A stretch of 42,999 nucleotides of DNA from NCBI RefSeq assembly GCF_002198675.1, contig NZ_MWLL01000129.1:1-42999 (forward strand), written 5' to 3'. Of this stretch, positions 1-9,141 are shown in pieces. This stretch comes from Kineosporia sp. R_H_3 (lineage in GTDB: Bacteria > Actinomycetota > Actinomycetes > Actinomycetales > Kineosporiaceae). Position numbers and translations under genes: made by a program. The notes beneath the pieces are model-generated. The model saw only the letters and a program-made list of their open reading frames with translations. It ran no database searches and was not told the DNA's origin. Within the stretch, counting starts at the first letter, position 1; each line of letters begins with the position of its first letter.

Positions 1-1
1 C

Positions 2-613
2 TTCGTCGTCGTGACCACCGAGCTGACGGTCTTGACGACCGTCGTCACCGCGGCGGTCGTCCTCGGCGCGGTCGCGTTCGTCGTGCTCGGCGGCGGCGGT
101 GACGACCTCACGGCGACCGGTGCCACGGCGGCCCGCTCGACGCGCAGCGCGACGGCGACCGGGACGGCGGTCCCGACGACCGGCACCGTCCGCCCCGCCA
201 ACCGCAACCCGTTCTCGGGCAAGGCCGCGGCCGCCGGCACCGGCTCGGCCGGGACGACGGCGACCACGACGACGACGCCCGCCGCGGTGACGACGGTCGT
301 CAAGACCGTCAGCTCGGTGGTCACGACGACGAAGACGTCGACCCGGACGACGACGAGGACGCGGACGAAGACCGCGACGGCCACCGTCACCGAGACGCCG
401 ACCTACGTGTACCTGCTGTCGCTGACCGGCGCGGCGGGCGACGCGGTCTTCGTCGTCAACGGCGAGGAGCAGGCGGCGGCCTCCCCGAACGACACGGTCG
501 TGACCGACCTGGAGTACACCGGGACCTCGAGCGCCACCTGCGCGAAGGTGTCCTGGAAGTCCGGCGCTGCCCAGACGATCTGCGTCGGGGCGGGCACCCG
601 CGTCGACGCCTGA
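2..613 (+). CDS. Thr-rich single-pass membrane protein, 5' end outside window
   Basis: The reading frame is open from the left edge, so the true start is probably upstream; a GTG at 11 is possible but would begin right at the membrane segment. Visible are one hydrophobic segment (about residues 10-33 of the visible part), a long low-complexity Thr/Ala/Arg linker containing an RNPF stretch, and a compact C-terminal domain of about 70 residues with two cysteines that looks beta-rich. This is the layout of a membrane anchor, stalk and outer domain. In some actinobacteria type IV pilus genes lie just upstream of aroC, and PilP-like proteins carry an R-(D/N)-P-F motif before a small beta domain, so a pilus accessory role is a guess. 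I do not recognise the family. The stop is 27 nt before aroC. Confidence 0.6.
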   Translation, partial: FVVVTTELTVLTTVVTAAVVLGAVAFVVLGGGGDDLTATGATAARSTRSATATGTAVPTTGTVRPANRNPFSGKAAAAGTGSAGTTATTTTTPAAVTTVVKTVSSVVTTTKTSTRTTTRTRTKTATATVTETPTYVYLLSLTGAAGDAVFVVNGEEQAAASPNDTVVTDLEYTGTSSATCAKVSWKSGAAQTICVGAGTRVDA

Positions 614-640
614 CCCGGTGGGCGTGGGAGGATCGCTCCC

Positions 641-1840
641 ATGCTTCGCTGGCTCACGGCGGGGGAGTCCCACGGCCCCGCACTCGTCGGCGTCCTCGAA
701 GGTCTGCCCGCCGGTGTGCGGGTGACCAGCGACGACGTCCAGGCTGCGCTCGAGCGCCGCCGCCTCGGCCACGGCCGCGGCGCGCGCATGAAGTTCGAGC
801 AGGACGCCGTCCGGTTCCTCGGCGGGCTGCGGCACGGCCTGACCCAGGGCGGCCCGGTCGCGGTCGAGGTCGGGAACACCGAGTGGCCCAAGTGGGAGAC
901 GGTCATGTCGGCCGACCCGGTGCCGCAGGACGTCCTCGACGCGCAGGCCCGCAACGCCCCGCTGACCCGGCCCCGGCCGGGTCACGCCGACCTCGTCGGC
1001 ATGCAGAAGTACGGCTTCGACGACGCCCGCCCGGTGCTCGAGCGGGCCAGCGCCCGCGAGACCGCGGCCCGGGTGGCGCTCGGCGCGGTGGCCTCGGCGT
1101 TCCTCGAGCAGGCCGCCGGCGTCCGGCTCGTCAGCCACACCGTGGGGATCGGCCCGGTCGAGGTGCCCGAGGGCAGCGACCTGCCCGGCCCGGACGACGT
1201 CAAGGCGCTCGACGCCGACCCGGTGCGCTGCCACGACGCCGCGACGAGCGCCGCGATGGTCGCCGAGATCGACGCGTGCCGCAAGGACGGCGACACCGTC
1301 GGCGGGATCGTCGAGGTCGTCGCCTACGGGCTGCCGCCGGGCCTGGGCAGCCACGTGCACTGGGACCGCCGCCTCGACGCCCGGCTCGCCGGCGCCCTCA
1401 TGGGCGTCCAGGCGATCAAGGGCGTGGAGGTCGGGGACGGCTTCACGACCGCCCGGCGCCGCGGGTCCGCCGCGCACGACGAGATCGAGCGCGTGGACGG
1501 CGTCCTGCGGCGCCGGACCGGCCGCGCCGGCGGCACCGAGGGCGGCATGAGCACGGGTGACGTGCTCCGCGTGCGCGCCGCGATGAAGCCGATCTCGACC
1601 GTCCCGCGCGCGCTCGACACCGTCGACGTCGCGACCGGCGAGGCCGCCGTCGCGATCAACCAGCGCTCCGACGTGTGCGCCGTCCCGGCCGCCGGGGTCG
1701 TCGCGGAGGCGATGGTCGCGCTCGTACTCGCCGACGCCGTCCTGGAGAAGTTCGGCGGCGACAGCGTCGCCGAGACCGCCCGCAACGTCCGCTCCTACCT
1801 CGACGCGCTGCCGGACCTGCTCCGCAGCGAGGGCTCGTGA
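641..1840 (+). CDS. aroC: Chorismate synthase
   Basis: It converts 5-enolpyruvylshikimate-3-phosphate to chorismate, the last common step of aromatic amino acid synthesis, using reduced FMN, in the cytoplasm. The 399-residue length is normal for the family. The N-terminal GESHG motif, the central RRGSAAHDE stretch, the [13 protein letters not shown] segment and the C-terminal RSDVCAVPA region are all typical of AroC. The ATG start has a GGGAGG-like sequence 8-9 nt upstream; the same bases could also be read as a GAGGAT -10, so a short or absent leader cannot be excluded. The stop overlaps the aroK start by 4 nt (GTGA), so aroC-aroK-aroB form one translationally coupled unit. Confidence 0.97.
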   Translation: MLRWLTAGESHGPALVGVLEGLPAGVRVTSDDVQAALERRRLGHGRGARMKFEQDAVRFLGGLRHGLTQGGPVAVEVGNTEWPKWETVMSADPVPQDVLDAQARNAPLTRPRPGHADLVGMQKYGFDDARPVLERASARETAARVALGAVASAFLEQAAGVRLVSHTVGIGPVEVPEGSDLPGPDDVKALDADPVRCHDAATSAAMVAEIDACRKDGDTVGGIVEVVAYGLPPGLGSHVHWDRRLDARLAGALMGVQAIKGVEVGDGFTTARRRGSAAHDEIERVDGVLRRRTGRAGGTEGGMSTGDVLRVRAAMKPISTVPRALDTVDVATGEAAVAINQRSDVCAVPAAGVVAEAMVALVLADAVLEKFGGDSVAETARNVRSYLDALPDLLRSEGS

Positions 1841-2385
1841 GCGGCGCGGCACCGGACGACGCCGCAGCGGTGCGCCCCGCCGTCGTGCTCGTCGGGCCGA
1901 TGGGGTCGGGCAAGTCGACGGTGGGCCGGCTCGTCGCCGGTCGTCTCGGGCTCGCCCTGCGGGACACCGACGCCGACGTCGAGACGGTCGCCGGCAAGTC
2001 GGTCTCCGACGTGTTCGTCGACGACGGCGAGCCGGTGTTCCGGGACCTCGAGCGGGCCGCCGTCGCGACCGCGCTCCGCGAGCACCCCGGGGTGCTCGCG
2101 CTCGGCGGCGGCGCCGTCATGGACCCGCTCACCGAGGAGGCCCTGCGCGGCCACACCGTCGTCTTCCTCGACGTCCAGGTCACCGACGCGGCCCGCCGGA
2201 TCGGCCTCAACCGGGACCGGCCGCTGCTCCTCGGGAACCCGCGCGCGCAGTGGCTGCGGATCATGGAGCGCCGGCGGCCGGTCTACGAGCGGGTCGCGAC
2301 CGCCGTCGTCGCGACCGACGGGCGCAGCCCCGACGAGGTCGCGGACGCCGTCCTCGACGCGCTCGGCCTGCGGGCGGACGCGTGA
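1837..2385 (+). CDS. aroK: Shikimate kinase
   Basis: It phosphorylates shikimate with ATP to give shikimate-3-phosphate. From the GTG that overlaps the aroC stop the protein has 182 residues, usual for AroK. The Walker A motif GPMGSGKS lies at about residues 20-27, followed by the RDTD substrate-binding aspartates, a GGGAV glycine loop and an RDRPLL lid segment. The frame stays open upstream into aroC, but the GTGA overlap at 1837-1840 and the beginning of the beta-1 strand decide the start. The stop overlaps the aroB start in the same way. Confidence 0.95.
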   Translation: MSGAAPDDAAAVRPAVVLVGPMGSGKSTVGRLVAGRLGLALRDTDADVETVAGKSVSDVFVDDGEPVFRDLERAAVATALREHPGVLALGGGAVMDPLTEEALRGHTVVFLDVQVTDAARRIGLNRDRPLLLGNPRAQWLRIMERRRPVYERVATAVVATDGRSPDEVADAVLDALGLRADA

Positions 2386-3482
2386 GCGCCGCGACCCGGC
2401 TGCGCGTCGGCCCCGGGTCCGCGGGCGACCCGGCCGGCCCGAACGCCTACGACGTCGTCGTCGGGCACGACCTGCTCGGCGCGCTGCCGGGCCTGCTCGC
2501 GGGCGCGCAGCGGGTGCTCGTCGTCCATCCCGCGGGCCTGCGCGCACGCGGCGAGGCGGTCCGGGCGGACCTGCTCGCGGCCGGCTTCGAGGCCTACGTC
2601 ACCGAGGTCCCGGACGGCGAGGCGGCCAAGACCGCGGACGTCCTCGCCGACTGCTGGGGCGTCCTCGGGCGGGCCGGCTTCACCCGGACCGACGCGGTCG
2701 TCGGCGTCGGCGGGGGAGCGGTGACCGACCTCGCGGGCTTCGTCGCGTCGACGTGGCTGCGCGGGGTGCGGGTCGTCCAGGTGCCGACGACGCTGCTCGC
2801 GATGGTGGACGCGGCGGTGGGCGGCAAGACCGGCATCAACACCGCCGAGGGCAAGAACCTCGTCGGCGCGTTCCACCCGCCGGCCGGTGTGCTCTGCGAC
2901 CTGTCGGCGCTGTCGACGCTGCCGCCGGACGACCTCGTCGCCGGCCTCGCCGAGGTCGTCAAGACCGGTTTCATCGCCGACCCGCGGATCCTCGACCTCG
3001 TCGAGGCCGACCGCGACGCCGCGACGTCCTGGGACTCCCCGGTGCTGCGCGAGCTCGTCGAGCGCAGCGTCGCCGTCAAGGCCCGCGTCGTCACCGAGGA
3101 CCTCAAGGAGTCCCACCTGCGGGAGATCCTCAACTACGGCCACACGTTCGCCCACGCCGTCGAGCAGGTCGAGGGGTACACGTGGCGGCACGGCGCGGCG
3201 GTGAGCCTGGGCATGGTGTTCGCCGCCGAGCTCGGGCGGCTCGCCGGGAGCACCCCGCCGGCCCTCGTCGACCGGCACCGCGAGGTGCTCGGCACCCTCG
3301 GGCTGCCGCTGACCTACCCGGCGGGCCGCTGGGAGACCCTGCTCGACGTCATGCGCCGGGACAAGAAGACCCGCGGCGACCTGCTGCGCTTCGTCGTCCT
3401 CGAGGACGTCGGCCGGCCCGCCCGGCTCGAGGGCCCCGGCCCGGACCTGCTCGTCGGGGCGTACGCGGCCGTCAGCGCGTAG
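2382..3482 (+). CDS. aroB: 3-Dehydroquinate synthase
   Basis: It forms 3-dehydroquinate from DAHP with NAD and a divalent metal. From the GTG overlapping the aroK stop it has 366 residues, normal length. The NAD-binding GGGAVTDLAGF segment, the VPTTLLAMVDAAVGGKTGIN signature, and the metal-ligand regions around EVVKTG, NYGHTFAHAVE and RHGAA are present. The gene ends in TAG and its last 11 nt overlap the end of the convergent HxlR-type gene. The usual partner aroQ comes 1.7 kb later, after an inserted regulator/methyltransferase pair. Confidence 0.96.
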   Translation: MSAATRLRVGPGSAGDPAGPNAYDVVVGHDLLGALPGLLAGAQRVLVVHPAGLRARGEAVRADLLAAGFEAYVTEVPDGEAAKTADVLADCWGVLGRAGFTRTDAVVGVGGGAVTDLAGFVASTWLRGVRVVQVPTTLLAMVDAAVGGKTGINTAEGKNLVGAFHPPAGVLCDLSALSTLPPDDLVAGLAEVVKTGFIADPRILDLVEADRDAATSWDSPVLRELVERSVAVKARVVTEDLKESHLREILNYGHTFAHAVEQVEGYTWRHGAAVSLGMVFAAELGRLAGSTPPALVDRHREVLGTLGLPLTYPAGRWETLLDVMRRDKKTRGDLLRFVVLEDVGRPARLEGPGPDLLVGAYAAVSA

Positions 3483-4185
3483 CCGGCACCTCGACCCGCC
3501 CGGCCGAGGTCGGCGGCCGGGGGACCGCGGCGAACGGCGACCGGGCGAACCACCCGGGCAGCGCGCGCCGGACGCCGGACGGCGCCTCGACGTCCACCGT
3601 GCCGGACCGCACGAGGGCGGGCCACGACAGGTCGCCGTTCCACCAGCGCGTGACGCCGCGCAGCGACCCGGTGACGGACGCGGCGACCGGGTGCCCCGGG
3701 TCGGCGTCGCAGACGTCCACGTCGTCCGGGCTGATGACGAGCCACCAGTCCCGGTCGACGACGCCGGGGTCGGTGAACCGGAACCGGACGACGGTCCGGC
3801 GCGACGGCACCGCCGCGAGGTCGACGTTGCGGTGCATGTCCCACAGCAGCAGCTTCGGGTCCAGGTCCGCGTCGCCGATCTCGCCGATCCAGCGCGTGCC
3901 CCAGGCGCCGAGCGCCTCGACGACGGGGCGCAGCTCCCGGCCCGCGTCGGTGAGCACGTAGCGGACGTCCGCGCCGTCCTCGACCCGGCGGACGACGCCC
4001 GCCCGGGCGAGCTGCTGCAGCCGCCGGGAGAGCAGCGTCGGCGACATCCGGGGCAGCCCGCGCCGCAGGTCGTTGAACCGCTCGCTGCCGGTCACGAGCT
4101 CTCGGACGAGCAGGAGCGTCCAGCGCTCGTCGAGGAGCTCCATCGCCTTCGCCACCGGGCAGAACTGGTGATAGGGGGCACCCAT
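3472..4185 (-). CDS. HxlR-family winged-helix regulator with C-terminal extra domain
   Basis: The 237-residue protein starts with an HxlR/YodB-type winged helix (about residues 7-100) having the family hallmark CPVAKAMELLDERW, including Cys9 at the position used for thiol sensing in some relatives, and the LSRRLQQLARAGVVRR recognition region. The remaining 130 residues form a second domain rich in Trp (WWLVISP, TRWWNGDLSW), resembling the sterol-carrier-like tails of larger actinobacterial HxlR proteins. The ATG at 4185 is preferred over a longer frame to 4299 because family homology begins there and a -10-like TACCGT sits exactly 6 nt before it, suggesting a leaderless mRNA. It is divergent from a SAM methyltransferase, its probable target. 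The inducer is unknown. Confidence 0.9.
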   Translation of the reverse strand: MGAPYHQFCPVAKAMELLDERWTLLLVRELVTGSERFNDLRRGLPRMSPTLLSRRLQQLARAGVVRRVEDGADVRYVLTDAGRELRPVVEALGAWGTRWIGEIGDADLDPKLLLWDMHRNVDLAAVPSRRTVVRFRFTDPGVVDRDWWLVISPDDVDVCDADPGHPVAASVTGSLRGVTRWWNGDLSWPALVRSGTVDVEAPSGVRRALPGWFARSPFAAVPRPPTSAGRVEVPATR

Positions 4186-4256
4186 CGCTCCACGGTACAG
4201 ATCGAGGTACAGATCGTGTACTAGGTGCGGTACCGACCGGTTCGTACGGTGGCCGT
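4186..4256. promoter_or_regulatory. Divergent promoter/operator with five GTAC repeats
   Basis: The 71-bp gap between the divergent HxlR-type and methyltransferase genes holds a tandem 12-bp repeat (GGTACAGATCGA at 4194-4205 and GGTACAGATCGT at 4206-4217). GTAC occurs five times, starting at 4195, 4207, 4218, 4230 and 4244, spaced 12, 11, 12 and 14 bp. A -10-like TACCGT (minus strand, 4192-4197) lies 6 nt before the regulator ATG, and TACGGT (4245-4250) lies 6 nt before the methyltransferase ATG. No convincing -35 is seen for either. The arrangement fits an operator read by the neighbouring HxlR protein; that is inference. Confidence 0.6.
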
Positions 4257-5144
4257 ATGTCCACCAACACCGCGCAGCAGAGCGCACAGCAGACGGCACA
4301 GCAGACCGCGTACCACGTCGGCGACGACGCCGACCGGGCCCTCAAGGCCCGTCACGCCGCGATGTGGGCGCTCGGGGACTTCCCGTCCGTCGCCCACCGC
4401 GTCATCCCGCACCTCGGCGCCGACCTCGTCGAGGCCGCCGGCGTCCGCGCCGGGCAGCGCGTCCTCGACGTCGGCGCCAGCGCCGGCAACGCGGCGATCC
4501 CGGCCGCCGTCCGCGGCGCGACCGTCGTCGCGTCCGACCTCACGCCCGAGCTCCTCGACGCGGGCCGGGCCGAGGCGGCCGCGCTCGGCGCCGACGTCGC
4601 GGCCCGCCTCGACTGGCAGGTCGCCGACGCCGAGGCGCTGCCCTACGGCGACGGCGACTTCGACGTCGTCCTGTCGAGCGTCGGCGTCATGTTCGCCCCG
4701 CACCACCGGGACGCCGCCGCCGAGCTGCTGCGGGTCACCCGCCCCGGCGGCACGGTCGCCCTGGCGAACTGGACGCCGCAGGGCTTCATCGGGCGGCTCT
4801 TCACCGCCATGAAGCCGTTCGCGGCCCCGCCGCCGCCCGGCGCGCAGCCGCCGCCGCTGTGGGGGGACGAGGACCACGTGCGGTCCCTGCTCGGCGCCGG
4901 GGTGACCTCCCTGCACCTCGAGCGGCGCCAGGTGGTCGTCGAGGGCTTCACCTCGGGTGTGCAGTGGCGCGACCTCTTCAAGGCCGCCTACGGGCCGACG
5001 GTGGCCGCCTACGCGGCCCTGGTGGACCGGCCGGACGACGTCGCGGCCCTGGACGCCGCCCTGGCGGCCCTCGGGGACGACGCCCTCGCCGACGGCGTCA
5101 TGGAGTGGGAGTACCTGCTCGTCGTGGCGGAACGGGGCCGTTAG
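4257..5144 (+). CDS. Class I SAM-dependent methyltransferase
   Basis: The 295-residue protein has a Rossmann methyltransferase fold of the UbiE/Methyltransf_11 type. Motif I is VLDVGASAGN (about residues 69-78; GASAGN where GCGTG is usual), the acidic end of strand 2 is VVASDLT, and the PYGDGDFDVVLSSVGVMF and LLRVTRPGGTVALANW segments follow. The substrate cannot be told. The N-terminus has an AQQ-type repeat encoded by a short tandem DNA repeat and looks disordered. It is divergent from an HxlR-type regulator and so probably inducible. It has no Shine-Dalgarno sequence, and TACGGT 6 nt upstream suggests a leaderless mRNA. Its TAG stop is also the first half of the aroQ -10. Confidence 0.88.
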   Translation: MSTNTAQQSAQQTAQQTAYHVGDDADRALKARHAAMWALGDFPSVAHRVIPHLGADLVEAAGVRAGQRVLDVGASAGNAAIPAAVRGATVVASDLTPELLDAGRAEAAALGADVAARLDWQVADAEALPYGDGDFDVVLSSVGVMFAPHHRDAAAELLRVTRPGGTVALANWTPQGFIGRLFTAMKPFAAPPPPGAQPPPLWGDEDHVRSLLGAGVTSLHLERRQVVVEGFTSGVQWRDLFKAAYGPTVAAYAALVDRPDDVAALDAALAALGDDALADGVMEWEYLLVVAERGR

Positions 5145-5147
5145 GCT
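5142..5147 (+). promoter_or_regulatory. Candidate -10 of aroQ overlapping the previous stop codon
   Basis: TAGGCT begins with the TAG stop of the methyltransferase gene and lies 8 nt before the aroQ GTG. No clear -35 and no Shine-Dalgarno are seen, so a near-leaderless aroQ transcript is likely but unproved. Confidence 0.45.
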
Positions 5148-5155
5148 CGGCGGCC

Positions 5156-5605
5156 GTGAGCAGCCCGCGCGTCCTCGTCCTCAACGGCCCCAACCTCGGC
5201 CGGCTCGGCACCCGGGAGCCGGAGGTCTACGGCCACGAGACCATCGAGGACCTCGCGGAGCGCTGCCGGGGCGTGGCCGCCGAGCTGGGCCTGGCCGCGG
5301 ACGTCCGGCAGACCGACGACGAGGCCACGCTCGTCGGCTGGCTGCACGAGGCCGTCGACACCCGCTCGCACGTCGTGCTCAACCCGGCGGCGTTCACGCA
5401 CTACAGCTACGCCGTCCGCGACGCCTGCGCGCAGGTCACGAGCGCCGGCCTGACGCTCGTCGAGGTGCACCTGTCGAACCCCGCGGCGCGCGAGACCTTC
5501 CGCCACACGAGCGTCGTCGCCGGGGTCTCGACGGGCACCGTCGCGGGGTTCGGCCTCGGCTCCTACGACCTCGCGCTGCGCGCCGTCGCCGCGCGCGCCC
5601 GGTAG
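5156..5605 (+). CDS. aroQ: Type II 3-dehydroquinate dehydratase
   Basis: It dehydrates 3-dehydroquinate to 3-dehydroshikimate. The protein has 149 residues, typical of the type II dodecameric enzyme. The N-terminal LNGPNLGRLGTREPEVYG motif carries the catalytic loop Arg and Tyr (GPNLGRLG where GPNLNxLG is most common), NPAAFTHYSYAVRDA supplies the substrate Asn and catalytic His region, and EVHLSNPAARETFRH completes the site. The GTG at 5156 is the only start placing the first beta strand correctly. It continues the aro pathway of the aroC-aroK-aroB unit but is separated from it by the HxlR/methyltransferase pair. It ends in TAG, which is also the start of a -10-like hexamer for efp. Confidence 0.95.
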   Translation: MSSPRVLVLNGPNLGRLGTREPEVYGHETIEDLAERCRGVAAELGLAADVRQTDDEATLVGWLHEAVDTRSHVVLNPAAFTHYSYAVRDACAQVTSAGLTLVEVHLSNPAARETFRHTSVVAGVSTGTVAGFGLGSYDLALRAVAARAR

Positions 5606-5608
5606 GAT
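5603..5608 (+). promoter_or_regulatory. Candidate -10 of efp overlapping the aroQ stop codon
   Basis: TAGGAT starts with the aroQ TAG stop. It would give a leader of about 80 nt for efp, which has a GAAGGCAG ribosome binding region at 5682-5690. A TTGACA at 5641-5646 is also present but has no -10 at proper spacing. Confidence 0.4.
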
Positions 5609-5693
5609 CTGACGGTCCGCCAGACCCCTGGCACAGACCCTTGACACCTCCGACGGGTGCACGCGTGCCCGCGACACCGATGAAGGCAGAACC

Positions 5694-6254
5694 GTGGCCA
5701 CCACCAACGACCTGAAGAACGGCCTCGTGCTCAACCTCGACGGCAACCTCTGGGCCGTCGTCGAGTTCCAGCACGTCAAGCCCGGCAAGGGCGGCGCGTT
5801 CGTCCGCACGAAGCTGAAGAACGTCCTGTCCGGCAAGGTCGTCGACAAGACGTTCAACGCGGGCACGAAGGTCGACACCGCCACCGTCGACAAGCGGGAC
5901 ATGCAGTACCTGTACAAGGACGGCACCGACTACGTGTTCATGGACACGAACACGTTCGACCAGCTGCTCGTCCCGGAGACCACGGTCGGGGACGCCGCGC
6001 ACTTCCTCCTGGAGAACATGGAGGCCATGGTCGCGACGCACGACGGGATCCCGCTGTACGTCGAGATGCCGACCTCGGTCGTCCTGGAGATCACCTACAC
6101 CGAGCCGGGCCTGCAGGGCGACCGCTCGACGGGCGGCACCAAGCCGGCGACGGTCGAGACCGGCTACGAGATCCAGGTGCCGCTCTTCCTCGAGACGGGC
6201 ACGAAGGTCAAGGTCGACACCCGCGACGGCAGCTACCTCGGCCGGGTGAACTGA
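5694..6254 (+). CDS. efp: Translation elongation factor P
   Basis: EF-P binds between the P and E sites of the ribosome and relieves stalling at polyproline stretches. The 186-residue protein has the three beta-barrel domains of the family, with the EF-P signature near residues 150-170. The tip loop of domain I is PGKGGAF with Lys32 at the tip; this form is used in organisms whose modification differs from the EpmA/EpmB system, and no epm gene is visible here. The GTG start follows a purine-rich site by about 5 nt. nusB begins only 4 nt after its stop. Confidence 0.97.
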   Translation: MATTNDLKNGLVLNLDGNLWAVVEFQHVKPGKGGAFVRTKLKNVLSGKVVDKTFNAGTKVDTATVDKRDMQYLYKDGTDYVFMDTNTFDQLLVPETTVGDAAHFLLENMEAMVATHDGIPLYVEMPTSVVLEITYTEPGLQGDRSTGGTKPATVETGYEIQVPLFLETGTKVKVDTRDGSYLGRVN

Positions 6255-6258
6255 GCTC

Positions 6259-6666
6259 TTGGGCGCCCGGAGCAAGGCCCGCAAGCGGGCCCTCGACATC
6301 CTCTTCGAGGCCGACCAGCGCGGGCTCGCGGCCCTCGACGTGCTGCGCGAGCGGCGCGAGGCCGCCGAGCCCCCGGTCGGGGACTACTCGGCGCAGATCG
6401 TCGAGGGTGTCGTGGCCGAGCGCGAGCGGATCGACGAGCTGCTCTCGACCTACTCGCACGGCTGGACCCTCGAGCGGATGCCCGGCGTCGACCGCTGCGT
6501 GCTGCGGATCGGCGCCTGGGAGCTGCTCTACAACGACGACGTCCCGGACGCCGTCGCGATCGACGAGGCCGTCGAGCTCGCCCGGTCGCTGTCGACCGAC
6601 GAGTCGCCGTCCTTCGTGAACGGCCTGCTCGGCCGGCTGCTCACCGTGGCGGGACGCCCCGCCTGA
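6259..6666 (+). CDS. nusB: Transcription antitermination factor NusB
   Basis: NusB works with NusE (S10) at boxA RNA in rRNA antitermination. The protein has 135 residues and the all-helical NusB fold: N-terminal RSKARKRALDILFEAD, central ERIDELLSTYSHGWTLERMPGVDRCVLRIGAWELL, and C-terminal AIDEAVELARSLSTDESPSFVNGLLGRL. The start is a rare TTG at 6259, the only start codon in frame before the conserved N-terminus and 4 nt after the efp stop, so translation is probably coupled to efp. A strong hairpin follows the gene. Confidence 0.95.
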   Translation: MGARSKARKRALDILFEADQRGLAALDVLRERREAAEPPVGDYSAQIVEGVVAERERIDELLSTYSHGWTLERMPGVDRCVLRIGAWELLYNDDVPDAVAIDEAVELARSLSTDESPSFVNGLLGRLLTVAGRPA

Positions 6667-6707
6667 CACCGGTGGGCAGACCCCGGCGGGGGCGCCCGGA
6701 CAAGCTG

Positions 6708-6749
6708 ACGGCCCGGACGGCCCCCGCGCAGGCGGGGCGTCCGGGCCGT
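6708..6749. terminator. Strong GC hairpin between nusB and bldD
   Basis: The arm starting at 6708 (ACGGCCCGGACG) pairs with the arm ending at 6749 (CGTCCGGGCCGT), extended inward by CCCC/GGGG with one bulged G. It sits between convergent nusB and bldD, whose stop is 11 nt away, so it may end transcription from both sides. There is no long T-run, as is usual in actinomycetes. Confidence 0.75.
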
Positions 6750-6759
6750 TCCGCTGCTG

Positions 6760-7257
6760 TCAGTCCTCGGCGGCGACGGCGCGTCGCGCGTCGGCGTTGA
6801 GGACGCCCCACGCGATGAGCTGCTCGGCGAGGACGGCCGGCGGCACGTCGTAGATCACGGCGAGCGTGCGGAGGTCGTCCGTGCGGATGGAGAGCACCTT
6901 GCCGTTGTAGTCGCCGCGCTGGCCCTGGATCGTCGCGGCGTACCGCGCGAGGGGACCGGCCTTCTCGGCGGGCACGGACTGCAGGCGCTCGAGGTCGAGG
7001 ACCAGCTTCGGCGGCGGCTCGCTGCTGCCTGTCGGGGCTGCGTCGGGCAGGAGCGCCTGCACCGGCACGCCGTAGAAGTCGGCGAGTTCGGCGAGCCGCT
7101 GGACGGTCACGGCGCGGTCACCTCGCTCGTAGGAGCCGACGACGACCGCCTTCCAGCGGCCCTCGGACTTCTCCTCGACACCGTGCAAGGACAGACCCTG
7201 CTGGGTGCGGATCGCGCGGAGTCGGGCGCCAAGTGCCCGGGCGTAGTCGGAGGCCAT
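6760..7257 (-). CDS. bldD: Developmental master regulator BldD
   Basis: The 165-residue protein is closely similar along its length to Streptomyces BldD: an N-terminal helix-turn-helix (about residues 9-65, with LRAIRTQQGLSLHGVEEKS and GSYERGDRAVTVQRLAELA) and a C-terminal domain. The bipartite c-di-GMP signature is intact: RGD at 114-116 and, eight residues later, RTDD at 125-128 (RQDD in Streptomyces). In Streptomyces, c-di-GMP dimerises BldD, which then represses sporulation genes. The position between nusB and pyrR matches the Streptomyces locus. The ATG at 7257 is chosen because homology starts there, not at the longer frame to 7371. A -10-like hexamer lies 6 nt before it. Confidence 0.96.
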   Translation of the reverse strand: MASDYARALGARLRAIRTQQGLSLHGVEEKSEGRWKAVVVGSYERGDRAVTVQRLAELADFYGVPVQALLPDAAPTGSSEPPPKLVLDLERLQSVPAEKAGPLARYAATIQGQRGDYNGKVLSIRTDDLRTLAVIYDVPPAVLAEQLIAWGVLNADARRAVAAED

Positions 7258-7263
7258 GCGCTG

Positions 7264-7293
7264 ATGGTCACGGAGAGTTACGTTTCTCGTCAA
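7264..7293 (-). promoter_or_regulatory. bldD promoter with embedded BldD box
   Basis: On the minus strand TTGACG (7288-7293) and GACCAT (7264-7269) are 18 nt apart, and GACCAT is 6 nt before the bldD ATG. Between them, at 7267-7281, is GTAACTCTCCGTGAC, which fits the published Streptomyces consensus NTNACNC(A/T)GNGTNAN at eight of nine fixed positions. BldD is known to repress its own gene, so this is a likely autoregulatory operator. Confidence 0.6.
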
Positions 7294-7402
7294 GCAGGAT
7301 CGCCGAACTCGTCGTGATCTCCACCCGAACGGCGTAGATTTTCTTCGGTTCTGCCCCGATATGTCGCCCACCGAATGGTGGACACCACCCGACCACTCTT
7401 GA

Positions 7403-9137
<1,735 letters not shown>

Positions 9138-9141
<4 letters not shown>

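Noticed and set aside
250-400. Repeats in the Thr-rich gene as a CRISPR-like array
   Set aside because: They are irregular ACG/ACC triplets inside an open frame, with no spacers of constant length.
4186-4299. A longer HxlR-type protein starting at 4299 on the minus strand
   Set aside because: The 38 added residues would translate through the divergent promoter and into the methyltransferase gene and have no family similarity.
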